A stretch of 58,143 nucleotides of DNA, from the NCBI GenBank assembly GCA_964525485.1, contig CAZGHH010000003.1, positions 1 through 58,143 on the forward strand. Direction: 5' to 3'. The notes beneath the pieces are model-generated. The model did not search any database and had not been told where the DNA came from. It was given only the letters and a program-made list of their open reading frames with translations. This document shows positions 1 through 7,760 of the stretch, in pieces. The DNA comes from DAONBD01 sp964525485 (GTDB lineage Bacteria > Patescibacteriota > Gracilibacteria > UBA1369 > LOWO2-01-FULL-3). A program made the translations under genes and the position numbers. Positions within the stretch are counted from its first letter, which is position 1. Each line of letters begins with the position of its first letter.

Positions 1-540
1 TTCTTTTAAATTTAATTCTTCAGCTTTTTTATTCATTTTTTCAACAAATTTTTCTGTGCTTCCCGCGTTGAATTCCGCCAATGCCATTGCTGCGTCGTTC
101 GCAGAATTAATCATCAGGCCATAAAGTAAATTTTCTACGGTTATTTGTTCGCCGGTTCTCAGGAACATCTGTGATCCGTCTTGGTAATTCGCTATTTTTG
201 GAATTGTTACTATCGATGTAGGGTCGTTTTCTTCCAGAATTATCACTGCTGTCATGAGTTTTGTGAGAGAAGCTATTTGTCGGCTTTGGTGTGCGTTTTT
301 TTCATAAAGTACTGCGCCGGTTTTTTCATCTATTGAAATTGCTGCTGCCGAATTGATTACTGGTGCTATGAATTCGGTTTTCTTTGTAGGCATCGGATTT
401 ACCGAAAGGAAATTTGTAAAATCCAACTTGTTTATCTCAAATCTCGTACTTTCCATTACCGGAATTTCGGTGGATGGATTCATCGGTAAGATGGGCTGTA
501 GTGACTGCGCTATATAAAACCCAATTATGCTTGATAGCAT
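1..540 (-). CDS. D-alanyl-D-alanine carboxypeptidase (peptidase S11), C-terminus cut by window edge
   Basis: Penicillin-binding serine carboxypeptidase that trims the terminal D-Ala from peptidoglycan stem peptides outside the membrane. I read 180 codons from ATG at 540 to the window edge. The serine acylation motif SxxK is seen as IASLTKLMTAV, and the second motif SxN as INSANDAA about 60 residues later. The KTG motif would lie beyond the edge, so catalytic completeness cannot be judged. The N-terminus carries a short hydrophobic start. The gene follows the LCP gene by 68 bp on the same strand, so the two probably form a cell-wall operon. The start is chosen because an in-frame TAA lies a few codons upstream. 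Confidence 0.85.
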   Translation of the reverse strand, partial: MLSSIIGFYIAQSLQPILPMNPSTEIPVMESTRFEINKLDFTNFLSVNPMPTKKTEFIAPVINSAAAISIDEKTGAVLYEKNAHQSRQIASLTKLMTAVIILEENDPTSIVTIPKIANYQDGSQMFLRTGEQITVENLLYGLMINSANDAAMALAEFNAGSTEKFVEKMNKKAEELNLKE

Positions 541-608
541 TATCGGTCGGTTAGTAATTATTTATTACTTCGCGAGTATAGATAAAAATTTTGTTATTTG
601 GAAGTTGT

Positions 609-2216
609 TTATTGGAAGAATTGTTGCGTTGTCAGTGGTTGTTCGGGAGTTGTTTCGGTTGTTGGATTTGTGGTTGTAGTGTCTGCGGGATCAGTGCTGA
701 GAGCTGTGTTTGGGTTGTATATTTGGTCATATAATTCGTAGAACGCGTCTTCCATGTATATGTCTGAATTAGTGTAATCACTACCTAATTCTATGATAAT
801 GTCAGCACTTTGATCGTATCCCAAATTTTTGTATGCTTGTGGAATTTCGGTTGATTCTATTGCTGTCTGGAAGAAATATTTTTTTAATATTTCAACTGTG
901 TTTGGTTTATAAAATTTCATTTCATCATCTGGATTCTTTTTTGGAAGAGGGATCATTTTATAATAAATTTTTGTATTCAAATTGTCCTGAGTAAGTCCGT
1001 TTCCGAATCTTGTGATGTTCATGCAGTAGCGTTGTAGGACTTGTTTTTGTTCCGCTGCCGCTCCACTTAATTTTGTGGCATTTAATATCTGAATTTTTAA
1101 ATTTTCGTTTAAATATTCCGGATCGTTTGTAAGTAAATCAAAATATTTTGTGACGTATGACGGATCTCCTGCAGGAATTAACACGAAAGCTCCTCCGTAT
1201 AATTCCAATAATGGTGTGTATAAAAATCCTCCGCAATCTACCGGATTGTCGTGCAATAATCTCGAATAAATTCGTTCTCGCGGGATGTCTCCCATCAATC
1301 CTGCGGCGGACATTATTTCTCTAACCGAAAAATTTGTTTCAATGTTGTCCTGTGCTGTTTCAAGCAATTCTTGTAAAGTTTCTATATTCAGAGCTGCTGC
1401 GGTTTGAATTGTTTTATCTTTTACCGCGAGAATGATTTCTTGTTGTCTGTTTGATCTGTCAAAATCCGATGAAGTTTTTCTACTTCTCGCATACTTCAAA
1501 GCTGTTTCTCCATTCATGTGTTGTATGCCCGGTTGTATTGAAAATATTTCATAAAGCCCCGTTTCTCCTTTTGGGAAAAATGGATCGTAAATTCCTGTTT
1601 TTACATTCACTTCAATTCCTCCGAGTTTATCTATTATTTCTTTGAATCCGTCGAAGTTAATTTTTACGTAATATTGATAGTCCAGTCCTGTGAGTTCTTC
1701 GGTTTTTTCTATCATGTATTCTAGAGCTTCCGTTGAATTTTTAAGCTCTCTGTTTGCCATAAAGTAGAGTTCGTTTATTCTCATTGAATTGAATTTCGGA
1801 TCTTTTACGTGCAGATCTCTTGGGATTGAAATCATCGTTATTGTCTTTTTGTTGTGATCGTATGATGTGGAAATGATCGTGTCTGTCAGGTCGGATCCTT
1901 CGTGCTCTTTCGTTCCAGTTCCCATTATCAATATGTTTGTGTGGTCGTTGTTGTCTTTTTGTAAACTTTCACCGGCCGCTACAAGCACTGTATTAAAATT
2001 CATTCCGGATAAAATTTTAATGATCGCAAAACATAAAACACCTATTATAGCCAGAGATATAAAAATGGATAAATTAATTCCACTTTTTGTAATTATACTG
2101 ACTTTTGGTGGATTTCTTACTTTTGAAAAAAGATTGTTTTCTTCCTGAACGTCACTCAAAATTTTTTTGAGTCTTTTGGAATTCGAATTGATTTTGTTTA
2201 CTTTGAAGTCGTTCAT
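609..2216 (-). CDS. LytR-CpsA-Psr (LCP) family cell-wall protein
   Basis: LCP proteins transfer polyprenyl-phosphate-linked glycopolymers to peptidoglycan or act as related phosphotransferases outside the cell. The 535-residue protein has a cytoplasmic basic N-terminus, one membrane helix at about 47-69, then the LCP catalytic domain from about 93 to 270. Visible signatures are DTIISTS, the arginine motif SIPRDLHV, KLGGIEV and the basic stretch YARSRKTSSDFDRSNRQQEI. A LytR_C-type domain follows (about 376-455, beginning QILNATKLSGAA), and the tail is Thr/Pro-rich. A promoter reads from the divergent intergenic region. It probably heads a two-gene unit with the downstream carboxypeptidase. Family assignment is firm; the glycopolymer substrate is unknown. 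Confidence 0.9.
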   Translation of the reverse strand: MNDFKVNKINSNSKRLKKILSDVQEENNLFSKVRNPPKVSIITKSGINLSIFISLAIIGVLCFAIIKILSGMNFNTVLVAAGESLQKDNNDHTNILIMGTGTKEHEGSDLTDTIISTSYDHNKKTITMISIPRDLHVKDPKFNSMRINELYFMANRELKNSTEALEYMIEKTEELTGLDYQYYVKINFDGFKEIIDKLGGIEVNVKTGIYDPFFPKGETGLYEIFSIQPGIQHMNGETALKYARSRKTSSDFDRSNRQQEIILAVKDKTIQTAAALNIETLQELLETAQDNIETNFSVREIMSAAGLMGDIPRERIYSRLLHDNPVDCGGFLYTPLLELYGGAFVLIPAGDPSYVTKYFDLLTNDPEYLNENLKIQILNATKLSGAAAEQKQVLQRYCMNITRFGNGLTQDNLNTKIYYKMIPLPKKNPDDEMKFYKPNTVEILKKYFFQTAIESTEIPQAYKNLGYDQSADIIIELGSDYTNSDIYMEDAFYELYDQIYNPNTALSTDPADTTTTNPTTETTPEQPLTTQQFFQ

Positions 2217-2239
2217 TTTTTGGAATGATAGCGCGTTTT

Positions 2240-2267
2240 ATTCTACTTTAAAATTGACAATATTCAA
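2240..2267 (-). promoter_or_regulatory. Sigma70-type promoter of the LCP gene
   Basis: On the minus strand TTGAAT (2267-2262), a 16-bp spacer and TAGAAT (2245-2240) precede the ATG at 2216 by about 24 bp. The -35 element sits back-to-back with that of the plus-strand promoter. Confidence 0.65.
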
Positions 2268-2281
2268 TCCTTTTCTACAAT
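2254..2281 (+). promoter_or_regulatory. Sigma70-type promoter of the lipoprotein gene
   Basis: TTGACA (2254-2259), 16-bp spacer, TACAAT (2276-2281). Predicted transcription start near 2288, giving a leader of about 20 nt without a Shine-Dalgarno sequence. Confidence 0.7.
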
Positions 2282-2308
2282 TCAAATAAACCCCTTAACT
2301 TCATTTTT

Positions 2309-3268
2309 ATGAAATCGAAAATTCTTATTTCTTTGATGGCTTTGTCTGCACTTTTCGTGTTTTCGGCATGCGGAACTGATGAGCCTGTTCCTGATTCTTC
2401 GAAGCTTTTACAAGAGTCTATTTATAATGTTTACAATCTCAAATCTTTTAAATATAAAGCTGATTTTAAGGCTGAAGTGACCGATTCCGAGACGAAAAAC
2501 AAGGTGAACCTAGATATGATTTTGAATGGGGCTGTTAGTGGTCAAGATGCGTCCAAAACCGGCACCGAATTCACTGTCGTTGCGAAAGTTGACGATAATA
2601 GTGAGAATTACAGATTTGATTTTTCAGCTAAGTTCTTTACGGAAGATATTTATTTGAAATTGTTGGCTTTGCCTGAGGTTCCAAATTTTCCTGTTGATGG
2701 GTTGAAGGGGTTGGTTGGAAAATGGTGGAAAATCAGTGCTGCCGATCTAGGCGAAGTTGGGGCTGTGCAAAAAATGGAGGGAATAGGAGTTCCTTACGAC
2801 AAACTTGATGAGAGGGGTAAAAAAGAAAGAGATCTTATTTTGTCTTCAAAATTTTTCAAAGACATAGAGTATAAAAGTACTGAAAATTTGGAAGGGTTGA
2901 ATGTGTATGAATATACTTTTGTTGTTGATGGAAACGGTGTTTACAAATATGTTTATGAATTGGCGAAACTGGATGGACAGGAAAAAGATGCCGGACTAAA
3001 AGAGATAAAAGCTATGTTGACCGACTCTGTGGTGGACGGGACTATTTTTGTTGACGTGAACTCTAAAACAATGGTGAAGATGGATCTCGTGTTGGATGCA
3101 AAAAAAAGTAAGGCTTCTCAGTTCAATTCCATGAATTTGTCTGTTGCCCTAACTGATTTAAATAAGCCTTTTAATGTGGAAACCCCTACTGATTTTGAAG
3201 TTTTTGATCTTGGTAAATTTTTGGGATCGTTTTTGGGGAGCGGGATGACTTCCGATGTTTCTGTTTAA
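2309..3268 (+). CDS. Secreted lipoprotein of unknown function
   Basis: I do not recognise the family with certainty. The 319-residue protein begins with a lipoprotein signal peptide: basic start, hydrophobic core and lipobox FSAC, with the lipidated Cys near residue 21. The mature part looks like alternating beta strands and amphipathic helices (for example SLKFKYKADFKAEVTD-like strands early and DGTIFVDVNSKTMVKMD late). That pattern recalls the LolA/LppX-type half-barrel lipoproteins that bind lipids, but this is only a fold-level impression. It has its own promoter and is followed after 66 bp by comEC on the same strand. It is divergent from the LCP gene, so a cell-envelope role is a reasonable inference. 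Confidence 0.75.
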   Translation: MKSKILISLMALSALFVFSACGTDEPVPDSSKLLQESIYNVYNLKSFKYKADFKAEVTDSETKNKVNLDMILNGAVSGQDASKTGTEFTVVAKVDDNSENYRFDFSAKFFTEDIYLKLLALPEVPNFPVDGLKGLVGKWWKISAADLGEVGAVQKMEGIGVPYDKLDERGKKERDLILSSKFFKDIEYKSTENLEGLNVYEYTFVVDGNGVYKYVYELAKLDGQEKDAGLKEIKAMLTDSVVDGTIFVDVNSKTMVKMDLVLDAKKSKASQFNSMNLSVALTDLNKPFNVETPTDFEVFDLGKFLGSFLGSGMTSDVSV

Positions 3269-3316
3269 GTTTTTTTATAAAAAAAGTTAGTTTAGTTTAA
3301 GAAAGATTTAAGATTG

Positions 3317-3351
3317 GGCTTGTATTGTGTTGTTATGTTTAAATACAAGCC
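3317..3351 (+). promoter_or_regulatory. Hairpin enclosing the comEC start codon, followed by a T-rich run
   Basis: The 10-bp perfect inverted repeat GGCTTGTATT (3317-3326) and AATACAAGCC (3342-3351) flanks a 15-nt loop that contains the ATG at 3335. The 3' arm is followed directly by TTTTCTTTTT. It could act as an intrinsic terminator for the lipoprotein gene, or as a hairpin limiting comEC translation. Confidence 0.4.
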
Positions 3352-4666
3352 TTTTCTTTTTATTCTTGGATTTTTATTTGGTTGCGCTGTCGCAACCATT
3401 GTTATTAAGCCCGAATTGTTTTGGGCTGTGGCTATTTTTATTCTTGGTGGCTTGTTTTTTCGCCTTTTGTTTAAGTGTTTTGGTGAAGATAATTATTCCG
3501 ATTTTGTGGTAGCCGTGATTGTGTTTTTTATTGGATTGTTTTTCGGTGTTTTACGAGTTGTTTTGAATGAGATTAATTATCATATTGCTGTAAATAAAAT
3601 TTTACCTGTTTCCGAAAGAAAATTTGTAGCTTGTATCGTGGATACTCCAGAATTTGTTAATGGGAAACAAAAGGTTGTTGTTCGTGTTGATGGACTGGGT
3701 GACGTTCTTTTAAAATTACCTTTGTATCCGGCTTATAGATATGGAGATGAATTAAATGTAGTAGCCTCTATTAGCAGAGCCGAAAAATTTGATGATTTTG
3801 ATTATGAAGAATATCTAAAAATGAAAGGTATACTCGGAATAGCAAACGATGCATATGTCAGTCTGAATGGATATTGCGGAAATTTATTTCTCAAAACGAT
3901 TTATGCTTGGAGGAATTATTTTTTAGTTAGATTGAATTCTCAATATCCAGAGCCTTTCGCGTCTTTTGTTGCGGGAATTTTGATAGGTGAGAGATCCTCT
4001 ATTCCCGAAGAAATTAACTCTATGTTTACTCGTATAGGGGTTACACATATTGTTGCTATTTCCGGATATAATATTTCAATAATTATCGCTTCGGTCTCTT
4101 TGATGTTTGCCTTTTTGTCGAGAAAAAAGAAGGTTGTCGCAAGCGTGATTTTTGTTTTTGTGTTTGTTGTTTTTGTGGGAGCGGGGAGTAGTGTGGTGCG
4201 TGCAGGGATAATGGGTATTTTGAATTTGATCGGCGTTTATTTTGGGCGGGGAATTGTTTTCCCTTATGCTGTTTCTGTGGCGGCGGTTTTTATGGTTTTG
4301 TGGAGCCCTAAGGTTTTAATATATGATGTCTCTTTTCAATTATCTTTTCTTGCAACTATAGGAATTGTTTACTTTTCGCCATTGATAAAGAACTTTTTGA
4401 AATTTGTTAATTTAAAAATTATTCAAGAAAATTTATCCGTTACTCTTGCCGCCCAAATTTTTACTATTCCGATTATTTTGAAAAATTTTGGTTTTGTTTC
4501 TTGGATTGCGCCATTTTCAAATATTGCAGTTTTGCCTTTTATTCCTCTGTCGATGTTGCTTTCTTTTGTTGGGCTTGTTTTTAAGCCTGTGGCTTTTTTG
4601 AATTATGTTCTTTTGGAGATTCTTTTTTTTGTAATGCGTTTCTTTGATTTTTTTGTAACTTTGTAA
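3335..4666 (+). CDS. comEC: ComEC/Rec2-family DNA uptake channel, lacking the metallo-beta-lactamase domain
   Basis: ComEC forms the inner-membrane channel for single-stranded DNA during natural transformation. From the ATG at 3335 the protein has 443 residues: N-terminal helices, an extracytoplasmic OB-like (DUF4131) segment at about 75-185, then the competence domain with many helices. The competence signature is seen as AGILIGERSSIPEE and TRIGVTHIVAISGYNISI. The C-terminal metallo-beta-lactamase-like domain of long ComEC proteins (usually 700-800 residues in all) is absent; the frame ends cleanly in TAA. A TTG start 21 bp upstream is possible, but ATG is preferred. The 3' end overlaps the convergent methyltransferase gene by 64 bp. 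Confidence 0.88.
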   Translation: MFKYKPFLFILGFLFGCAVATIVIKPELFWAVAIFILGGLFFRLLFKCFGEDNYSDFVVAVIVFFIGLFFGVLRVVLNEINYHIAVNKILPVSERKFVACIVDTPEFVNGKQKVVVRVDGLGDVLLKLPLYPAYRYGDELNVVASISRAEKFDDFDYEEYLKMKGILGIANDAYVSLNGYCGNLFLKTIYAWRNYFLVRLNSQYPEPFASFVAGILIGERSSIPEEINSMFTRIGVTHIVAISGYNISIIIASVSLMFAFLSRKKKVVASVIFVFVFVVFVGAGSSVVRAGIMGILNLIGVYFGRGIVFPYAVSVAAVFMVLWSPKVLIYDVSFQLSFLATIGIVYFSPLIKNFLKFVNLKIIQENLSVTLAAQIFTIPIILKNFGFVSWIAPFSNIAVLPFIPLSMLLSFVGLVFKPVAFLNYVLLEILFFVMRFFDFFVTL

Positions 4667-5205
4667 ATGAAGATTTTTTTAATGCCGGCTTTTGCATCTT
4701 TTTCAATAATTTTTATTGGCTTCCATGATCCAATATGAAATGTGTATGACGTCACCAATGTGCCGCTCTTTAATTCTTTATCGAATTTTTTTTGATATTC
4801 AATGAGGGTGTTTGGCAACATATAGCATATTACAATATTCGCATCTGAAAGATTATAGTGTCTGAAATTAGATCTTATTAATTTTCCTTTCCATCCAAAA
4901 ATCCATTGTTTTAATTTTCCCATAAAAAAAACAAAAGGATCTATTTCGAATCCGATAGCTTTTGCTCCATATAATTTCTCTGCGTAATGTAAGAATCTTC
5001 CATCTCCGGCGCCAATGTCATATAGAACATCTCCTTTTTTTACTCCAATTGCTTTAAGGATTTTTTTAACAGCCTTTTTTGGAGTTGGTAAAAATGGGCC
5101 TCCACCAAATATCGCAACCGCATATGACGTGAGAAGTGCAGCAGTTATGAAAAATGCGAATATGACGCCAAAAATTGATAGTGCTAGTTTGAGGGTGTTG
5201 AGCAT
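4603..5205 (-). CDS. Membrane-anchored class I SAM-dependent methyltransferase
   Basis: A 200-residue protein with one N-terminal membrane helix (about 8-33) followed by a small Rossmann methyltransferase. Motif I is DVLYDIGAGDGRFLHYAEK, with the acidic ribose-binding residue in AIGFEIDP. This arrangement (membrane anchor, short linker, minimal methyltransferase) resembles the FAM173/ATPSCKMT lysine methyltransferase group, which I offer only as a suggestion. The C-terminus is very basic. It lies 3 bp downstream of the 815-residue gene and so is probably co-transcribed with it. Its last 64 bp overlap comEC on the other strand. Confidence 0.75.
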   Translation of the reverse strand: MLNTLKLALSIFGVIFAFFITAALLTSYAVAIFGGGPFLPTPKKAVKKILKAIGVKKGDVLYDIGAGDGRFLHYAEKLYGAKAIGFEIDPFVFFMGKLKQWIFGWKGKLIRSNFRHYNLSDANIVICYMLPNTLIEYQKKFDKELKSGTLVTSYTFHIGSWKPIKIIEKDAKAGIKKIFIYKVTKKSKKRITKKRISKRT

Positions 5206-5208
5206 TTA

Positions 5209-7656
5209 TTAAGCGGCTTTAGCCATTGTTTCGATCCTAGTATGGGCTTTTTTATTTATTTCATCAAGTGCCGCCTCTCTGGCTAGTTTTAAATGGCCAG
5301 TGTTTTCATCGGCGCCTTTTATAGAAGTTGCCGCTGCTACTTTTTTTGCAATTTTTTTAGAAAGATCTTCTTTGTCTTTTTGTTGAGCCAAATCAGCTCC
5401 TTTTCCTTCACGTGCATCCAATACTCTTTGGGTGTGAATGTCTTTGAATTCAACCGCTGTTGATCCGTGATGAAGTCCACCATGTTTGTCGGCTTTCACT
5501 TGCTCGGTGTATATTTGTCGTCTTAATTTTGTTTTTTCTTCAGCATTTCTTACTCGCTGAAAATCTACCTGTATTACATCTTTCCCACCCAGTGTTTGTG
5601 CGTCCAAGATTTTTGAATCGTCCGTGTTGTCCATGTAATCTTCTGCCATTTCAGTTAGGACGGAATCGTGTTTCACGGCATCCAAAACTTCTCTTTTATT
5701 CCTATCCTTGGCTGATAATGATTGTTTTTTTGATTGATCTTTTCTGGCTAACTCCAGTCCTATTTCTTGTGACTGAATTTCTTTTGCTTCTGCCGATATT
5801 TCCGCGTCACTGACGATTGTATGTTTTGCTATCTCTGAATATTGATCGTAAATATCTTGTTCTTGTTTTTGATCTGCTGCGACTTTGCTTTGATCTGCTA
5901 ACTCAGCTAATTCTTCCATCATTGCCAAGACGTCTTCATCTGCAGGATTGATTTTCAAAAGTTTTATACAGTGTTTCATGGCTGTGCCATATGCTTTGAG
6001 GCCTATTAAATCCTGTATTGCTGCTAATGCAGTTTCTTTGTTTTGAACTGCTTGTAGATCCTCTTCGCCCCCTTCTTTTAATTTTTTTAAAAGTTTTGGG
6101 TTTAATTTGCCGAGTCTTCCTATACGTGATTCTTGTGCTTTTTTGATTTCGGCTTTTAGTTCTTTGTGAACTTCTTCTCTTTTTCTCCATCCTTCTTTGT
6201 CGTATTTATTTTCCCAGTCGGCGATTTTATCTTCCGTTATTGTTGGATTTAATTCTTTTAATTTCGTCATGTCTTCTTGAAATTTTTCTCTTCTCTTTTC
6301 GTATGCTTTTAAGTTTTTGTACTGTTCGTTTGGTGTGTTGGACGTAAGTGTTTCGTGGAATTTTTTTACTTCCGCGTATGATTTATCTTTGGAGTTTTTT
6401 TCTATCCAGTCGTGATAATTTTTTTCTGTTGAAGCCGATATTGTTTTTTTCATTACGGCTTGAGTGCATGCGTGTTTAAAAGCATCGACTGTTAATTTTT
6501 TATTCTCTTGTTCTTGGTCTTTTTCTTGTTCGCGAGTTTCTTGTTGTTTTTTTATAAACTCTTCTTTTCCTGCGTAATCCATGTCTTTAAACATCTTGAA
6601 TGCTATAGCAAAACCCTCTTTGTTAGCCGGTTCTTTATTGAAGACGTCTTGTAGTTTGTCTGTGAGTTTTGCTTCCGCTTGTACGAAACTTTCCCATAGT
6701 TTTAAATTGTCTGCGCGTTTTTCTACAGAATCTAAATCTTTGTAGTAACTCGTGATATTCTCCATCGACTTTTGGCTTATTTTTTGGCCTTGGACAGCGG
6801 CTTTTAGCGTGGTATATCCTTTCGCTTCTTCACGGGACAGGCCTGAGAGGTTATCCAATATTTGTTTTTGTTCTTGTGGATTTTCGGCTCTGCAAAATTT
6901 CCCCATTATCTTTTTCTCGGCTTCTTTTGAATATAATTCATCTTTCATTCCACCCAATTTTTGGAAGTGTTTTTCACCGGCTTCTATGTTTTTTGCGAAC
7001 TCTTTACGTTCGGAAAGTCCTTCTTCTTTTATATACTTCACGTCTAAAGGATCGACGTCGTATTTTTTCATTAAATCAGTTAATTTCTCGAGAGCCTTCA
7101 CACGAGGAGGGCGTTCTCCTTGAAGAAATTTGACTGTTAAATCTTGAAGAGTTGGGATGTTTAATTTTTGTTGGCGGATCCATTCTTTGTATGCTTGGAC
7201 CTGATTTGTTCCTAGAATGTCTTCGTTGTCTTCAACCAATTGATCGTATTTTGCGTATGCTTTTAATAAATCCGGATCGTCTTGTGCGACTTCCGCATTT
7301 ATGTCGGTTGAACGCGTTCTTTCTATGTCAGCTATTTTTTTTTGAAGTTGCTCTAAAATGTCTTTGCTTTTGTCCGCACTTGATTCTGATTCTCGGAGCA
7401 TTCCTTCGTATTTTTTGACTTCAGTTTGAGTAAGTCTTTTATTTGTCGTGGCCATATTAAGAAGATTCCTCACTTCTTTTTGGGCCATTTGAGCATTTCT
7501 TCTTATCTCGAAAATAGTTGTTCTGCCTGACGCCACTTGATCGCGCTCTCGGTCTGACATTTTTTTTGAAATTTGTGGATCCAAAGTCTCACCTCTGTCT
7601 TGGGGTGACTGAGGGCGTTCTGGGTTGTCTTCGTATTGTAGATTTTCTAGTCCCAC
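5209..7656 (-). CDS. Large Lys/Glu-rich coiled-coil protein of unknown function
   Basis: I do not recognise this 815-residue protein. It has no signal peptide and no membrane helix, and is extremely rich in Lys, Glu, Asp and Gln with long predicted helices, so it should be a soluble, mostly helical cytoplasmic protein. Residues around 540-600 (from KETALAAIQDLIG to EDVLAMMEELAEL) look like one or two TPR-like helical pairs. The C-terminal part from about 640 is less repetitive and could be a folded domain. The start is GTG at 7656; no in-frame ATG lies nearby, and AGAGAAAAA precedes it. It has its own promoter and precedes the membrane-bound methyltransferase by 3 bp, which may act on it or be scaffolded by it (inference). 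Confidence 0.8.
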   Translation of the reverse strand: MGLENLQYEDNPERPQSPQDRGETLDPQISKKMSDRERDQVASGRTTIFEIRRNAQMAQKEVRNLLNMATTNKRLTQTEVKKYEGMLRESESSADKSKDILEQLQKKIADIERTRSTDINAEVAQDDPDLLKAYAKYDQLVEDNEDILGTNQVQAYKEWIRQQKLNIPTLQDLTVKFLQGERPPRVKALEKLTDLMKKYDVDPLDVKYIKEEGLSERKEFAKNIEAGEKHFQKLGGMKDELYSKEAEKKIMGKFCRAENPQEQKQILDNLSGLSREEAKGYTTLKAAVQGQKISQKSMENITSYYKDLDSVEKRADNLKLWESFVQAEAKLTDKLQDVFNKEPANKEGFAIAFKMFKDMDYAGKEEFIKKQQETREQEKDQEQENKKLTVDAFKHACTQAVMKKTISASTEKNYHDWIEKNSKDKSYAEVKKFHETLTSNTPNEQYKNLKAYEKRREKFQEDMTKLKELNPTITEDKIADWENKYDKEGWRKREEVHKELKAEIKKAQESRIGRLGKLNPKLLKKLKEGGEEDLQAVQNKETALAAIQDLIGLKAYGTAMKHCIKLLKINPADEDVLAMMEELAELADQSKVAADQKQEQDIYDQYSEIAKHTIVSDAEISAEAKEIQSQEIGLELARKDQSKKQSLSAKDRNKREVLDAVKHDSVLTEMAEDYMDNTDDSKILDAQTLGGKDVIQVDFQRVRNAEEKTKLRRQIYTEQVKADKHGGLHHGSTAVEFKDIHTQRVLDAREGKGADLAQQKDKEDLSKKIAKKVAAATSIKGADENTGHLKLAREAALDEINKKAHTRIETMAKAA

Positions 7657-7695
7657 TTTTTCTCTTATTAAATAATTAGATCTAGGGTAGGTAGT

Positions 7696-7723
7696 AATCT
7701 ATCATATTATAATGCGATGTCAA
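7696..7723 (-). promoter_or_regulatory. Promoter of the 815-residue coiled-coil protein
   Basis: Minus strand TTGACA (7723-7718), 16-bp spacer, TAGATT (7701-7696), about 40 bp before the GTG start. Confidence 0.55.
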
Positions 7724-7760
7724 TTTGTGAAGACCTGTTTGGGCGATACTTGGACTATTC

